A DNA stretch of 49,293 nt from Pelomicrobium sp036803785 (GTDB lineage Bacteria; Pseudomonadota; Gammaproteobacteria; Burkholderiales; UBA6910), in contig NZ_DAIRTR010000005.1 of NCBI RefSeq assembly GCF_036803785.1, forward strand, positions 1 through 49,293. The letters run 5' to 3'. The notes beneath the pieces are model-generated. The model had not been told where the DNA came from, searched no databases, and was given only the letters and a program-made list of their open reading frames with translations. The translations under genes and the position numbers were made by a program. Positions 1-6,620 of the stretch are shown here, piece after piece; position 1 is the stretch's first letter, and every line of letters begins with the position of its first letter.

Positions 1-71
1 GTTCCAATCGCAAGAGCGCGAAACCTGCGAATCCCGCGAATCCCCAACACTTGTCGGGCATCCATGGAATG

Positions 72-1511
72 CTATGGAATGCGACGCGTGCGAACATCCC
101 CCTCTGTTTCGCAGCGCTCGCACCCATTCGCATCGCTCGAACCGCCAGTAGCGGCGCGGCATTTCGCGTCATTCGCAGGATTCGCAGCCCCATCACTCGG
201 CGACCTGACGATGACCATACCATTTTGAACCGCCACCAGCTTGACTTCTGCCAAGCGATCGAGCGCGGCATCGCGTCGGCTCTTGCTCCGCAAGGCGCCA
301 GGTCCCACACGCAGGATGTCGCCCGGCTTGATCGGCCTTCCGTGAGTTAGTAGCCACTGATACAGGGTCACGGCATCCGTGATCACAGTATCGACATGCC
401 CACTCTCTAATGCAGCCTGCCAGCTGCGCATCGAATGGCGCACCAGCCGGATGGCGCGCGCGACGGTTTCGGCATCGACGACATCCGAACCGGAAAATAC
501 CGTCTGCACACCGGCAATGCGCGCCGCAAGCTCGGCACCGCGCAGACCGAACGCCTCGATGGGTTGCCAGTTCCCGAGTCGGGCACGCTGCTCGCACTCC
601 TCGAAAAATTCCCCGAGCACTTTAGCGGCATCATGAGAGCACTCAAGTACCGAAAGTTTGTCATTGTCATCCTGAAGCGGCATGTGCAAGAGTTCCTCGC
701 AGCGACGCCAATAGGCGACGATAGCCCGCGACGATTCTGCGTGGAATGGCCGATATTTTCGTGGTTGAAGTGGATCCGGCCAAGCCAACAGGAAACGCGC
801 CCAGAAACCGATGCCATGAAGCGCAGTGTCGGCCATGACCTCCGAAACCGCAGCCGGCTGCACCATGAGATGGATCGACAACCTAGGGCCAAACTTCTCG
901 AACCGGCCGGACCCAGCCCTCGCCACAGAAAGTCCGGCGCCGTCCCAGAGGCTGCATAGCGCCGCCGCAGTCTTGCCGCGGTTTTCCAAAGTCATGGCAT
1001 GCCCGACCAGCATCGTCGCCGCCTCAGTGGAAAAAATACCTTGCGATGACACCCCTTTCTCGAAAGCCAGCCTCAGCCCTTCTGCCGTAATGTCCTTGGT
1101 CACGCGATAGGGCTCTGGCGGCGGCGTATCGTCTTTGCCGAGCCGTGCCAGCGCTTGTCGATAGGTCTTCGTCGCACTCCGCTGCCATTCGCGGATCGCG
1201 TGAAAGGCAATACTATCGGCGGAATCCTTGCCATCCCCGGATTTCGCAATGCTCAGCGCATATAAGCTGAGCGGCTTGGCTCTGCCATCCGCACCCCTAA
1301 CGTTCGCCACGCCCTGTGCCAGCAACGCCGCTGCGGCGAGCACTGACTGGCCAGCCAGCGCCGGACTGCACTGTATGCCATCGGCAATTTCGCGCGCCGC
1401 AGCGGCCAGAGGCCCGAGCGCATCGATGGGATAGTGGCCGTCAGCCGCCTTTTTTGGCGCCAGTAACTCACGCGCACGCTCAATGGACTGGGTGATCTTG
1501 TTCTTTGGCAT
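72..1511 (-). CDS. DUF3987 family protein
   Basis: This predicted protein of 479 residues resembles the DUF3987 (YfjI-like) family found on islands, plasmids and prophages. The family is often linked to element replication or maintenance, but its biochemical role is not established. The N-terminal half carries a P-loop-like stretch (SIAKSGDGKDS) after a helical region. The C-terminal tail is rich in Asn, Ala and Gly and looks disordered. I chose the ATG at 1511 because AGGTGATACC precedes it with good spacing and it follows the AlpA-like stop codon by 4 bp; a longer reading frame continues upstream through the alpA-like gene. It is probably co-transcribed with that gene. The family assignment is fairly secure and the function unknown. 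Confidence 0.75.
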   Translation of the reverse strand: MPKNKITQSIERARELLAPKKAADGHYPIDALGPLAAAAREIADGIQCSPALAGQSVLAAAALLAQGVANVRGADGRAKPLSLYALSIAKSGDGKDSADSIAFHAIREWQRSATKTYRQALARLGKDDTPPPEPYRVTKDITAEGLRLAFEKGVSSQGIFSTEAATMLVGHAMTLENRGKTAAALCSLWDGAGLSVARAGSGRFEKFGPRLSIHLMVQPAAVSEVMADTALHGIGFWARFLLAWPDPLQPRKYRPFHAESSRAIVAYWRRCEELLHMPLQDDNDKLSVLECSHDAAKVLGEFFEECEQRARLGNWQPIEAFGLRGAELAARIAGVQTVFSGSDVVDAETVARAIRLVRHSMRSWQAALESGHVDTVITDAVTLYQWLLTHGRPIKPGDILRVGPGALRSKSRRDAALDRLAEVKLVAVQNGMVIVRSPSDGAANPANDAKCRAATGGSSDANGCERCETEGDVRTRRIP

Positions 1512-1515
1512 GGTA

Positions 1516-1713
1516 TCACCTCGCCGGCACCCGGCTCTCGATCCAGGCCTCGACCTCGTGATACAGCCAGCCAACCGCCCGCCTGCCGAGCCTGATCGGT
1601 GGCGGAAAAAGACCTCGCTTGACGAGCTCATAGATGGTAGACCGAGCCAGTCCCGTGAGCTCCTCTACTTGACGACGCCGTAGAACGGTAAATGGTGAAT
1701 ACTCTTTGGTCAT
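1516..1713 (-). CDS. AlpA family excisionase/transcriptional activator
   Basis: This is a 65-residue protein with a MerR-like winged helix-turn-helix of the AlpA/phage-excisionase type. LRRRQVEELTGLARSTIYEL is the helix-turn-helix, followed by a Pro-rich wing and the typical ending GWLYHEVEAWIESR. AlpA of the cryptic prophage CP4-57 activates its integrase gene, and relatives sit next to DUF3987 genes on P4-like islands. The ATG at 1713 has a strong Shine-Dalgarno, GAGGGGAAAAC. Four bases separate its stop from the downstream DUF3987 start, so the two are probably one operon. By analogy it may regulate or assist excision of the island; this is inference. Confidence 0.85.
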   Translation of the reverse strand: MTKEYSPFTVLRRRQVEELTGLARSTIYELVKRGLFPPPIRLGRRAVGWLYHEVEAWIESRVPAR

Positions 1714-1875
1714 GTTTTCCCCTCATCGGTGCGAAATTACATGACCTGGTATTCAATACCACACGCCCCCCAAAAACGCGGGTCAAAAGCGCACAAATCT
1801 GCACTGTTTCGACAAAGGCCGCCGGATTCCGGATAATTCCGCGTCAGAGACACGACTGCTCGCCAGGAAAGACCG

Positions 1876-2250
1876 ATGCCGACCAAGGAGAGCGTCCCGA
1901 CATTCACCGTCATCGACGGCGGCAAGACCGGGCTCGATCGCAAGAAGTGGCTGCTCTTCAACCAGCCATGGGCGCTTTCGCTGGAGGAATTCGATCAGGT
2001 GGCGAAGCTTTGCGGACTGAGACGGGCCGAGGAATTCGATTTGATGCTCGAGCGTGTGCGCCACCGGGCGCGCCACGACATCGAGGCCCGCTACCTCCTC
2101 GCCGTGCTCGAAGGTAGAAAGGAGGAAGCCGAGCGCCTGGGCAAGCAGCTGGAACGGCGCAATGCCCTGGGGCTACGGCTCATCGAGAAAGGGGCCGAAC
2201 CGCGAGGTGCAAGCGCCTCTCATGACGACGACAGGGACGCTCGCGCATAG
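1876..2250 (+). CDS. hypothetical island protein, 124 aa
   Basis: I do not recognise this protein. The reading frame begins at an ATG preceded by AGGAAAGACCG, a plausible ribosome binding site. The sequence is charged and mostly helical in appearance: a short N-terminal strand (TFTVIDGG), then KKWLLFNQPWALSLEEFDQVAKLCGL and a long Arg/Glu-rich helix around residues 60-100 that could form a coiled coil. It has no signal peptide or membrane segment. It is transcribed divergently from the alpA-like gene across about 160 bp, a usual layout for small accessory genes on P4-like elements. Confidence 0.6.
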   Translation: MPTKESVPTFTVIDGGKTGLDRKKWLLFNQPWALSLEEFDQVAKLCGLRRAEEFDLMLERVRHRARHDIEARYLLAVLEGRKEEAERLGKQLERRNALGLRLIEKGAEPRGASASHDDDRDARA

Positions 2251-2292
2251 CCATCGGGCAGGAGCCGCCCCGTTTTAGGCCACTTCCGCTTT

Positions 2293-4008
2293 TCAGGGCA
2301 CAGCGCCGAGGAAGGCATTCAGTTTCTCGGCAATGCGCTTGCGCCTTTCCTGCAAAAACGCCTTGTAGTGGGCGACCTCGAGCAAATCGGGTTCGAGCGG
2401 GATGGCTTGCGCCGAAAAGGGTGCTTCCCCCACTTGCTTCAGCAAGGGCGGGAGGTAGTCCTTCGGTGCCTTGTCGCTGATCGCGCGGTTGGTCTTGCCG
2501 CCGATGAAGGCCAGGTTGGCGATGTCGTCGGCCTCGCGTGCGGGGTAGTGGCTTTTTTTCAGTACTGCCTTGGGAAAGATGTGGTGGAACTGCAGGCGAT
2601 GCTGGTTGCCCGAATGATCCAGGGCGATCGCCAGCTGACTGTGCCAGTCACGGGCGCCAGCAGCGCGGAAGGCCAGGAACATGGTCTTGAACAGGGCGCT
2701 GCGCTGGTTGCGGCCTTCCAGCTCCTCGGCCGTGATCTCGAGGCGGCCGACCTGCTGGCGCAGCCGATCGACCAACGCATCGACCCCGCTGCCTTGGCGG
2801 ATGGTCGCCAGATCCTGATCCAGCAAAGTTTCGCTGGAACCACGGGAAAACCGTCCCTTGGCGTTGGCGATCAAGGCCCAGTATCGCAATTGACGCGCCT
2901 CATCGGCACCGAGCCTATAGTTGCGGATATGTCCGAAGTAGGCCAGCACCACCAGCAGGAAGGGCGATGACAGCAGGGCTGGGCTATCGATGCCCAGGTT
3001 GCTGCGCGCGAAGTTGATGGCGAAGTTCATGCCCTCGCAGGCTTCTTCCCAGGCGTTTTGCAGAACATCCGCAGACAGGCCGCCCACCGCCTGGAAGCGC
3101 GACTGCCCTGTGGCAAAAGCCATGAGATTTTTCAGATGCAAGCCGAGATCGAGCTCGAAACCGGTCTTGGCACAAGCGCTCTGGAAATCGAGAAAGGTCT
3201 GCAAGGAGTGCCGCCACTTGGCGGTGATTTGCGCCAGAGCGAGATCCGAGCTGCGGAGCTTTGCCCCCAGAGAATTGACCCGGACGAAGATTTCGGTCAC
3301 TTCGTCGTAGGAAAGTGTTCGCTCCAGCACGTCCATACGATAGACGTATTTGCGGATGCCGCGCAGCCGGGCCAGCCGCTGGCTGTACTTCTCGTAGCGC
3401 GGATCGTCGAAACTCGTGACGCCGGCACGCTTGAGGAAAGGCGCGTCGCTGTCGGTCTTGAACACCTCCGTGACCTTCACCCATTGTGGCAATTGTTCAA
3501 GCTTCTTGTTGGCGACGACGAAAGCCATCTGGTTGAACCGCTTGACCAATTCGTCTTCGCTCGCATCGGCCTCGTTTTCTGCCGGCGTCTCTTCGTCATC
3601 GGGTTCTTCCGCATCGCTGTTGTCTTCCACTTCGGTGACGACCGCCAGCTGATCGGGATGTTCCAGATTGAACAGCAGATCGATCGGGAGGCGGCGACCG
3701 CGGACATTGACCGGTTCGCCGCGAATGACGGCCGAAAGCGAGGTCAAACGCTGCTGCCCGTCCAGCAGCAGGCTCGTGCTCTGGTACGGATTGGCGCTTT
3801 GGCTGACGGCAAAGTTCTGCAGCGGCACGGCCTCGTCGGTTTCCCACAACAGGATGGCGCCCGATGGGTAGCCGCGATAGAGCGAATCCAGCAGATCCCG
3901 CACCCGCGTCGCCCGCCAGACATACTGACGCTGCATTTCCGGCAAGCGCAGCTCCCCGCGTTCGATCATGGACACCAGCTCCTCGACAGTGGCTTCCGCT
4001 TTCGCCAT
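2293..4008 (-). CDS. DUF262/DUF1524 protein (GmrSD-like type IV restriction candidate)
   Basis: This 571-residue protein has an N-terminal DUF262 (ParB/sulfiredoxin-like) domain and a C-terminal DUF1524 HNH-type nuclease domain. The DUF262 signature DGQQRLTSL lies near residue 80 and the upstream motif LPEMQRQYVWR is present. The C-terminal half has the HHIFPKAVL and NLAFIGGKTNRAISDK motifs of the His-Asn-His fold. This architecture matches GmrS-GmrD type single-chain enzymes, which cleave glucosylated hydroxymethylcytosine phage DNA using nucleotides. Family members vary, so the substrate here is unknown. I chose the ATG at 4008 because AGGGAGACCAAA precedes it; the frame runs 14 codons further upstream. 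It stands alone on this strand between two short forward genes. Confidence 0.8.
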   Translation of the reverse strand: MAKAEATVEELVSMIERGELRLPEMQRQYVWRATRVRDLLDSLYRGYPSGAILLWETDEAVPLQNFAVSQSANPYQSTSLLLDGQQRLTSLSAVIRGEPVNVRGRRLPIDLLFNLEHPDQLAVVTEVEDNSDAEEPDDEETPAENEADASEDELVKRFNQMAFVVANKKLEQLPQWVKVTEVFKTDSDAPFLKRAGVTSFDDPRYEKYSQRLARLRGIRKYVYRMDVLERTLSYDEVTEIFVRVNSLGAKLRSSDLALAQITAKWRHSLQTFLDFQSACAKTGFELDLGLHLKNLMAFATGQSRFQAVGGLSADVLQNAWEEACEGMNFAINFARSNLGIDSPALLSSPFLLVVLAYFGHIRNYRLGADEARQLRYWALIANAKGRFSRGSSETLLDQDLATIRQGSGVDALVDRLRQQVGRLEITAEELEGRNQRSALFKTMFLAFRAAGARDWHSQLAIALDHSGNQHRLQFHHIFPKAVLKKSHYPAREADDIANLAFIGGKTNRAISDKAPKDYLPPLLKQVGEAPFSAQAIPLEPDLLEVAHYKAFLQERRKRIAEKLNAFLGAVP

Positions 4009-4109
4009 TTTGGTCTCCCTTGGCTTTCCAAACTGACCGCGCCTTCCCACGGCGCGCCGGAAATTCTATCGCCTCATGCCAGTGGCGTGCAGTCGGGGCG
4101 ATGTCGCGC

Positions 4110-4118
4110 TGCTATACT
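4110..4118 (+). promoter_or_regulatory. extended -10 promoter for the 39-aa membrane protein
   Basis: TGC-TATACT is an extended -10 element about 33 bp before the ATG at 4152. No convincing -35 hexamer is seen at the usual distance, as expected for extended -10 promoters. This is a sequence match only. Confidence 0.4.
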
Positions 4119-4151
4119 GAAGCCCGTTTCATAGAACGACATGGAGGAGCG

Positions 4152-4271
4152 ATGGCCATCGAATCGTTGATCGGGCTTATAGTCTTCACCATCGTCTTCG
4201 CGGCGATGGGAATCTATGCCAAGAAGCATGAAGCGCGGCCCAGGAAACGGTATCGCCGTCCGCCGGAATAG
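4152..4271 (+). CDS. small single-pass membrane protein, 39 aa
   Basis: This short gene encodes a hydrophobic N-terminal helix (residues about 4-21, SLIGLIVFTIVFAAMGIY) followed by a strongly basic tail (KKHEARPRKRYRRPPE). Such a tail predicts an inner-membrane protein with a cytoplasmic C-terminus. The start is supported by a strong Shine-Dalgarno (GGAGGAGCG) and by an extended -10 promoter upstream. It is divergent from the DUF262/DUF1524 gene. I do not recognise a family. It could be a stand-alone small protein or a small toxin-like peptide; nothing in the sequence decides. Confidence 0.55.
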   Translation: MAIESLIGLIVFTIVFAAMGIYAKKHEARPRKRYRRPPE

Positions 4272-4634
4272 ACCAACCATGGTCGAAATGCGCACCAAAA
4301 CGCACTGTATACGCCCTTGATCCGGCCATCGCGCGTGCTACGATGCGCAGCGGCTTCGAGTCGCGACACGCGACGACATGTGTGGTAGCTGGCCACCCCA
4401 AACAAACAGCATGAAGATGCCGACCGTAGCCATGCTGCGGCGGCAAAAGAAAAGGCCAAGCACTATTTGTTTGGCCCTCACTCAAACGGTCGGCGCGGGC
4501 TTTCCGCGGCGCCAGAAAAGCGAGCTTGCGCCATCCCGCTGGCGGGCTCGCACCGAAAAACGTCCTGCCTTTCTCAAAGAGACAGACGGCGTTCGATAAT
4601 CGCGAAACCCAGGCCCGATCCTGGTTTCCGCCGA

Positions 4635-4653
4635 GCTGTCATTTCCTGACAGC
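4635..4653. repeat. inverted repeat GCTGTCA-N5-TGACAGC
   Basis: This is a perfect 7-bp inverted repeat with a 5-bp spacer, 19 bp in total. Its spacing resembles a dimeric repressor operator; it could also form a small RNA hairpin. No adjacent start codon fixes its role. Confidence 0.5.
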
Positions 4654-4697
4654 GCACTAAAACCCCCACCAATACTCTTCCGACATCCGGCAACGGG

Positions 4698-4733
4698 GGC
4701 CGCATCCGTGCGGCCAGCAGGCTGGCAGCCTGC
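4698..4733. repeat. pair of adjacent perfect hairpins
   Basis: Two stem-loops lie one base apart: GGCCGCA-tccg-TGCGGCC (4698-4715) and GCAGGCT-ggc-AGCCTGC (4717-4733). Both stems are perfect 7-bp matches, with loops of 4 and 3 bases. They are not followed by a T-run, so they are not typical intrinsic terminators. Confidence 0.5.
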
Positions 4734-4942
4734 CGTCCACGCGCTGGGTCGGAAAAGGAATAGCAATTCGACGCAGCGCACCGCCGGCCGCCACGCCGGC
4801 AGCCATCTCCCGCCGGGCTGACGCCTCTCTCGATGGCGTGCGCCAGCAAGCGGGCCTGAGGCCGCCCGTCACCCTCGCCTCCCAAGGTCGTCGCCGACGA
4901 CCCGCGCTCCACGCTGCCCAGGCGTCACTGGGTCAACACTCA

Positions 4943-5032
4943 CCACCCGCTGGCGGGAATCGGAGCGTGCCTGGACCCTGGACGAGCGACGTCGCGCCGC
5001 CATGCGGACGGTTTCGATTCCCGCCTGGGTGG
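4943..5032. repeat. long imperfect inverted repeat before recombinase-like gene
   Basis: The left arm, CCACCC-gctg-GCGGGAATCG (4943-4962), pairs with the right arm, CGATTCCCGC-ct-GGGTGG (5015-5032). This gives 16 paired bases interrupted by one internal loop, around a 52-bp centre that contains a 10-bp palindrome at 4986-4995. It ends 52 bp before the start codon at 5085. It could be a recombinase target, a cruciform or a folded leader RNA. Confidence 0.5.
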
Positions 5033-5084
5033 CCGGCGTCCAGGCATCGGCATCACACCCATGTTCTTTTTTCAGGAGACGCTT

Positions 5085-6086
5085 ATGTACAAATTTCCAT
5101 CTACCCGCAACTTCGGCTACGGCAAGCAAATCGCCTGGGCTGGCCATCAGGCGCTACGCGCCTACTATGGACAAGGCCACTACGCCACGGTGCAGGCCCA
5201 CTTTTCGCGCTGGCGTCAGTTCTGCGACTGGCTGCGGGCGTATTACGGCATTCATGATGCGGTCGAGATCAGGCAACATCACCTGAACGAATACGCCCAG
5301 CACCTCGCCCAGCAGGTCGAGGAAGAAGTCATGGCCGTGGCCTATGCCCAGAACCTGCTCTCCAGTATCAACACGACCCTCAAAGCCTTGCGCGGCGACG
5401 GTCGCTTGCGCATCGACTCGCCATCGAAGCAAGTCGGCCGGCGCAGCCACATCCGGCGCGAGCTGCCGAGCGGGTACGACTGGGAGCAATTCGAGTCCGC
5501 CGTCGACGCCCTGGAAAAGGCAAACCTGCTACGCGCATGCGCCGTGGCGCGGCTGTGCCGCACGCTGGGTCTGCGCCTGCGCGAGGCCGTGCTCGGCGAC
5601 ATTCCTCGCTGGCTGCGCGAGCGGGACGAGCGCGGCGAAATCGATGTCCGTGAAGGCACCAAAGGCGGGCGAGGCAAGGAGGTGGCACGCTGGGTGCCGG
5701 TCGATGGAGCAGGCGACTACGCGCTCGACTACGCCGACCTTATCCGGCTCGACTTGGATTGCGGCACGAATCTGCTAAAGCCCCACGAGTCCTACGACAG
5801 TCTCGTGAACGACGGCGAGATTCACAAGGCCCGGGCCATCCTGCATCGCCATGGCATCAAGGGCTATCACGACCTGCGTGCCGCGTGGGCTTGCGACCGT
5901 TACTACGAGCTTGCCTTCCGCCACCCGCCCGTGGTGCTGCAAAACGCGCCATCGGATGAAATGCCCGAGGACGAAGCCGAAGCAACAGAAACCCTGGCCA
6001 AGGAGCTGGGGCTGGAGCTTGCCCAGGAGCTCGGCCACAACCGGCTGGATGTGCTGGCCGCCTACATTGGCAGCCATCGCCGCTGA
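5085..6086 (+). CDS. tyrosine recombinase-like integrase domain protein
   Basis: This 333-residue protein has an N-terminal SAM-like core-binding region (about 1-115) and a C-terminal catalytic domain of the tyrosine recombinase fold. The expected catalytic residues are visible: Arg in TLGLRLREA, HxxR in HDLRAAWACDRY, GHNR in QELGHNRLDV, and the nucleophile Tyr in LAAYIG. It resembles the integrase-domain proteins of conjugative and integrative elements rather than the P4-type integrase at the other end of the window. AGGAGACGCTT fixes the ATG at 5085; another ATG 24 bp upstream lacks such a site. A structured non-coding stretch precedes it and a small gene follows 8 bp later. Its target is unknown. 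Confidence 0.8.
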   Translation: MYKFPSTRNFGYGKQIAWAGHQALRAYYGQGHYATVQAHFSRWRQFCDWLRAYYGIHDAVEIRQHHLNEYAQHLAQQVEEEVMAVAYAQNLLSSINTTLKALRGDGRLRIDSPSKQVGRRSHIRRELPSGYDWEQFESAVDALEKANLLRACAVARLCRTLGLRLREAVLGDIPRWLRERDERGEIDVREGTKGGRGKEVARWVPVDGAGDYALDYADLIRLDLDCGTNLLKPHESYDSLVNDGEIHKARAILHRHGIKGYHDLRAAWACDRYYELAFRHPPVVLQNAPSDEMPEDEAEATETLAKELGLELAQELGHNRLDVLAAYIGSHRR

Positions 6087-6094
6087 GGCAGGGC

Positions 6095-6454
6095 ATGGGC
6101 GTCGCGATATTGCTGGAGCGCGCCCTGCCCGGCGCGAAGGCCTCGATCCGCGGCCACATCGAGCGTGGCGAGCGCCTCGCCCGAGCGATCCAGGAACGCT
6201 TCGGCGTGCGGGAACCCCGGCAGTGGCGGGCCAAGCACCTGCGCTGGGCGCTGGAGCGCTGGGCGAGCGGGCTTTCGGAAAGCAGCCGCTACGACTACTG
6301 GCGCACGGCGCGGGCCTTGGCTTCCGCCCTGGGCCGCTGGCCGGACTGGGAGCCGCATCTGCGGGGACCTTGGCAGCGGCGGGGGAAGGGGGGGCGGCCG
6401 GCCAAGCTGGCGAGAGCAGGAATGCGCTCCCGGCGTGAGGCCGAGCCGAGATAG
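6095..6454 (+). CDS. hypothetical protein, core-binding-like, partner of recombinase
   Basis: This 119-residue basic protein follows the recombinase-like gene by 8 bp and is probably translated from the same message. It looks wholly helical (ERLARAIQERFGV, KHLRWALERWASG, SRYDYWRTARALASAL), a pattern similar to the SAM-like core-binding domain of tyrosine recombinases, but it has no catalytic residues. The C-terminus is very rich in Arg, Gly and Lys, which suggests nucleic-acid binding. I do not recognise a named family. A recombination-directionality or accessory DNA-binding role is a guess from context. Confidence 0.55.
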   Translation: MGVAILLERALPGAKASIRGHIERGERLARAIQERFGVREPRQWRAKHLRWALERWASGLSESSRYDYWRTARALASALGRWPDWEPHLRGPWQRRGKGGRPAKLARAGMRSRREAEPR

Positions 6455-6469
6455 CGTCTCGTCCTGACG

Positions 6470-6502
6470 GAAAGGGCGCAGCCCGAGGGGTTGTGCCCTT
6501 TC
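6470..6502. terminator. putative hairpin terminator between convergent genes
   Basis: GAAAGGGCGCA (6470-6480) pairs with TGTGCCCTTTC (6492-6502) across an 11-base loop, with one mismatch in 11. It sits between the end of the 119-aa gene and the end of hsdR, where a bidirectional terminator would be expected. There is no clear T-run after it. Confidence 0.4.
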
Positions 6503-6620
6503 AGCGTACCGCCTGCGCACGGAATGCCGCCATGGGTCCGGATGCGGCACCCGTCAGCACTGTCAGCGCACCGTTACGCGACTGCCGTTGCGTTCTTGGT
6601 CAGGTCGTCCAAGCGCTTAC

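Larger units (their letters stand above)
4272..5084. other. 813-bp non-coding stretch rich in inverted repeats
   Basis: I see no credible gene here: the open frames on both strands are GC-driven, lack ribosome binding sites and resemble nothing known. Instead the stretch contains several perfect or near-perfect inverted repeats, listed separately at 4635-4653, 4698-4733 and 4943-5032, plus the 10-bp palindrome GCGACGTCGC at 4986-4995. It ends directly at the ribosome binding site of the recombinase-like gene at 5085. It may hold a structured RNA leader, recombination sites or regulator-binding sites for that gene. Confidence 0.5.

Noticed and set aside
4272..5084. Several open frames of 60-140 codons on both strands
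   Set aside because: They overlap one another, have no ribosome binding sites and no recognisable features; the segment is better explained as structured non-coding DNA.
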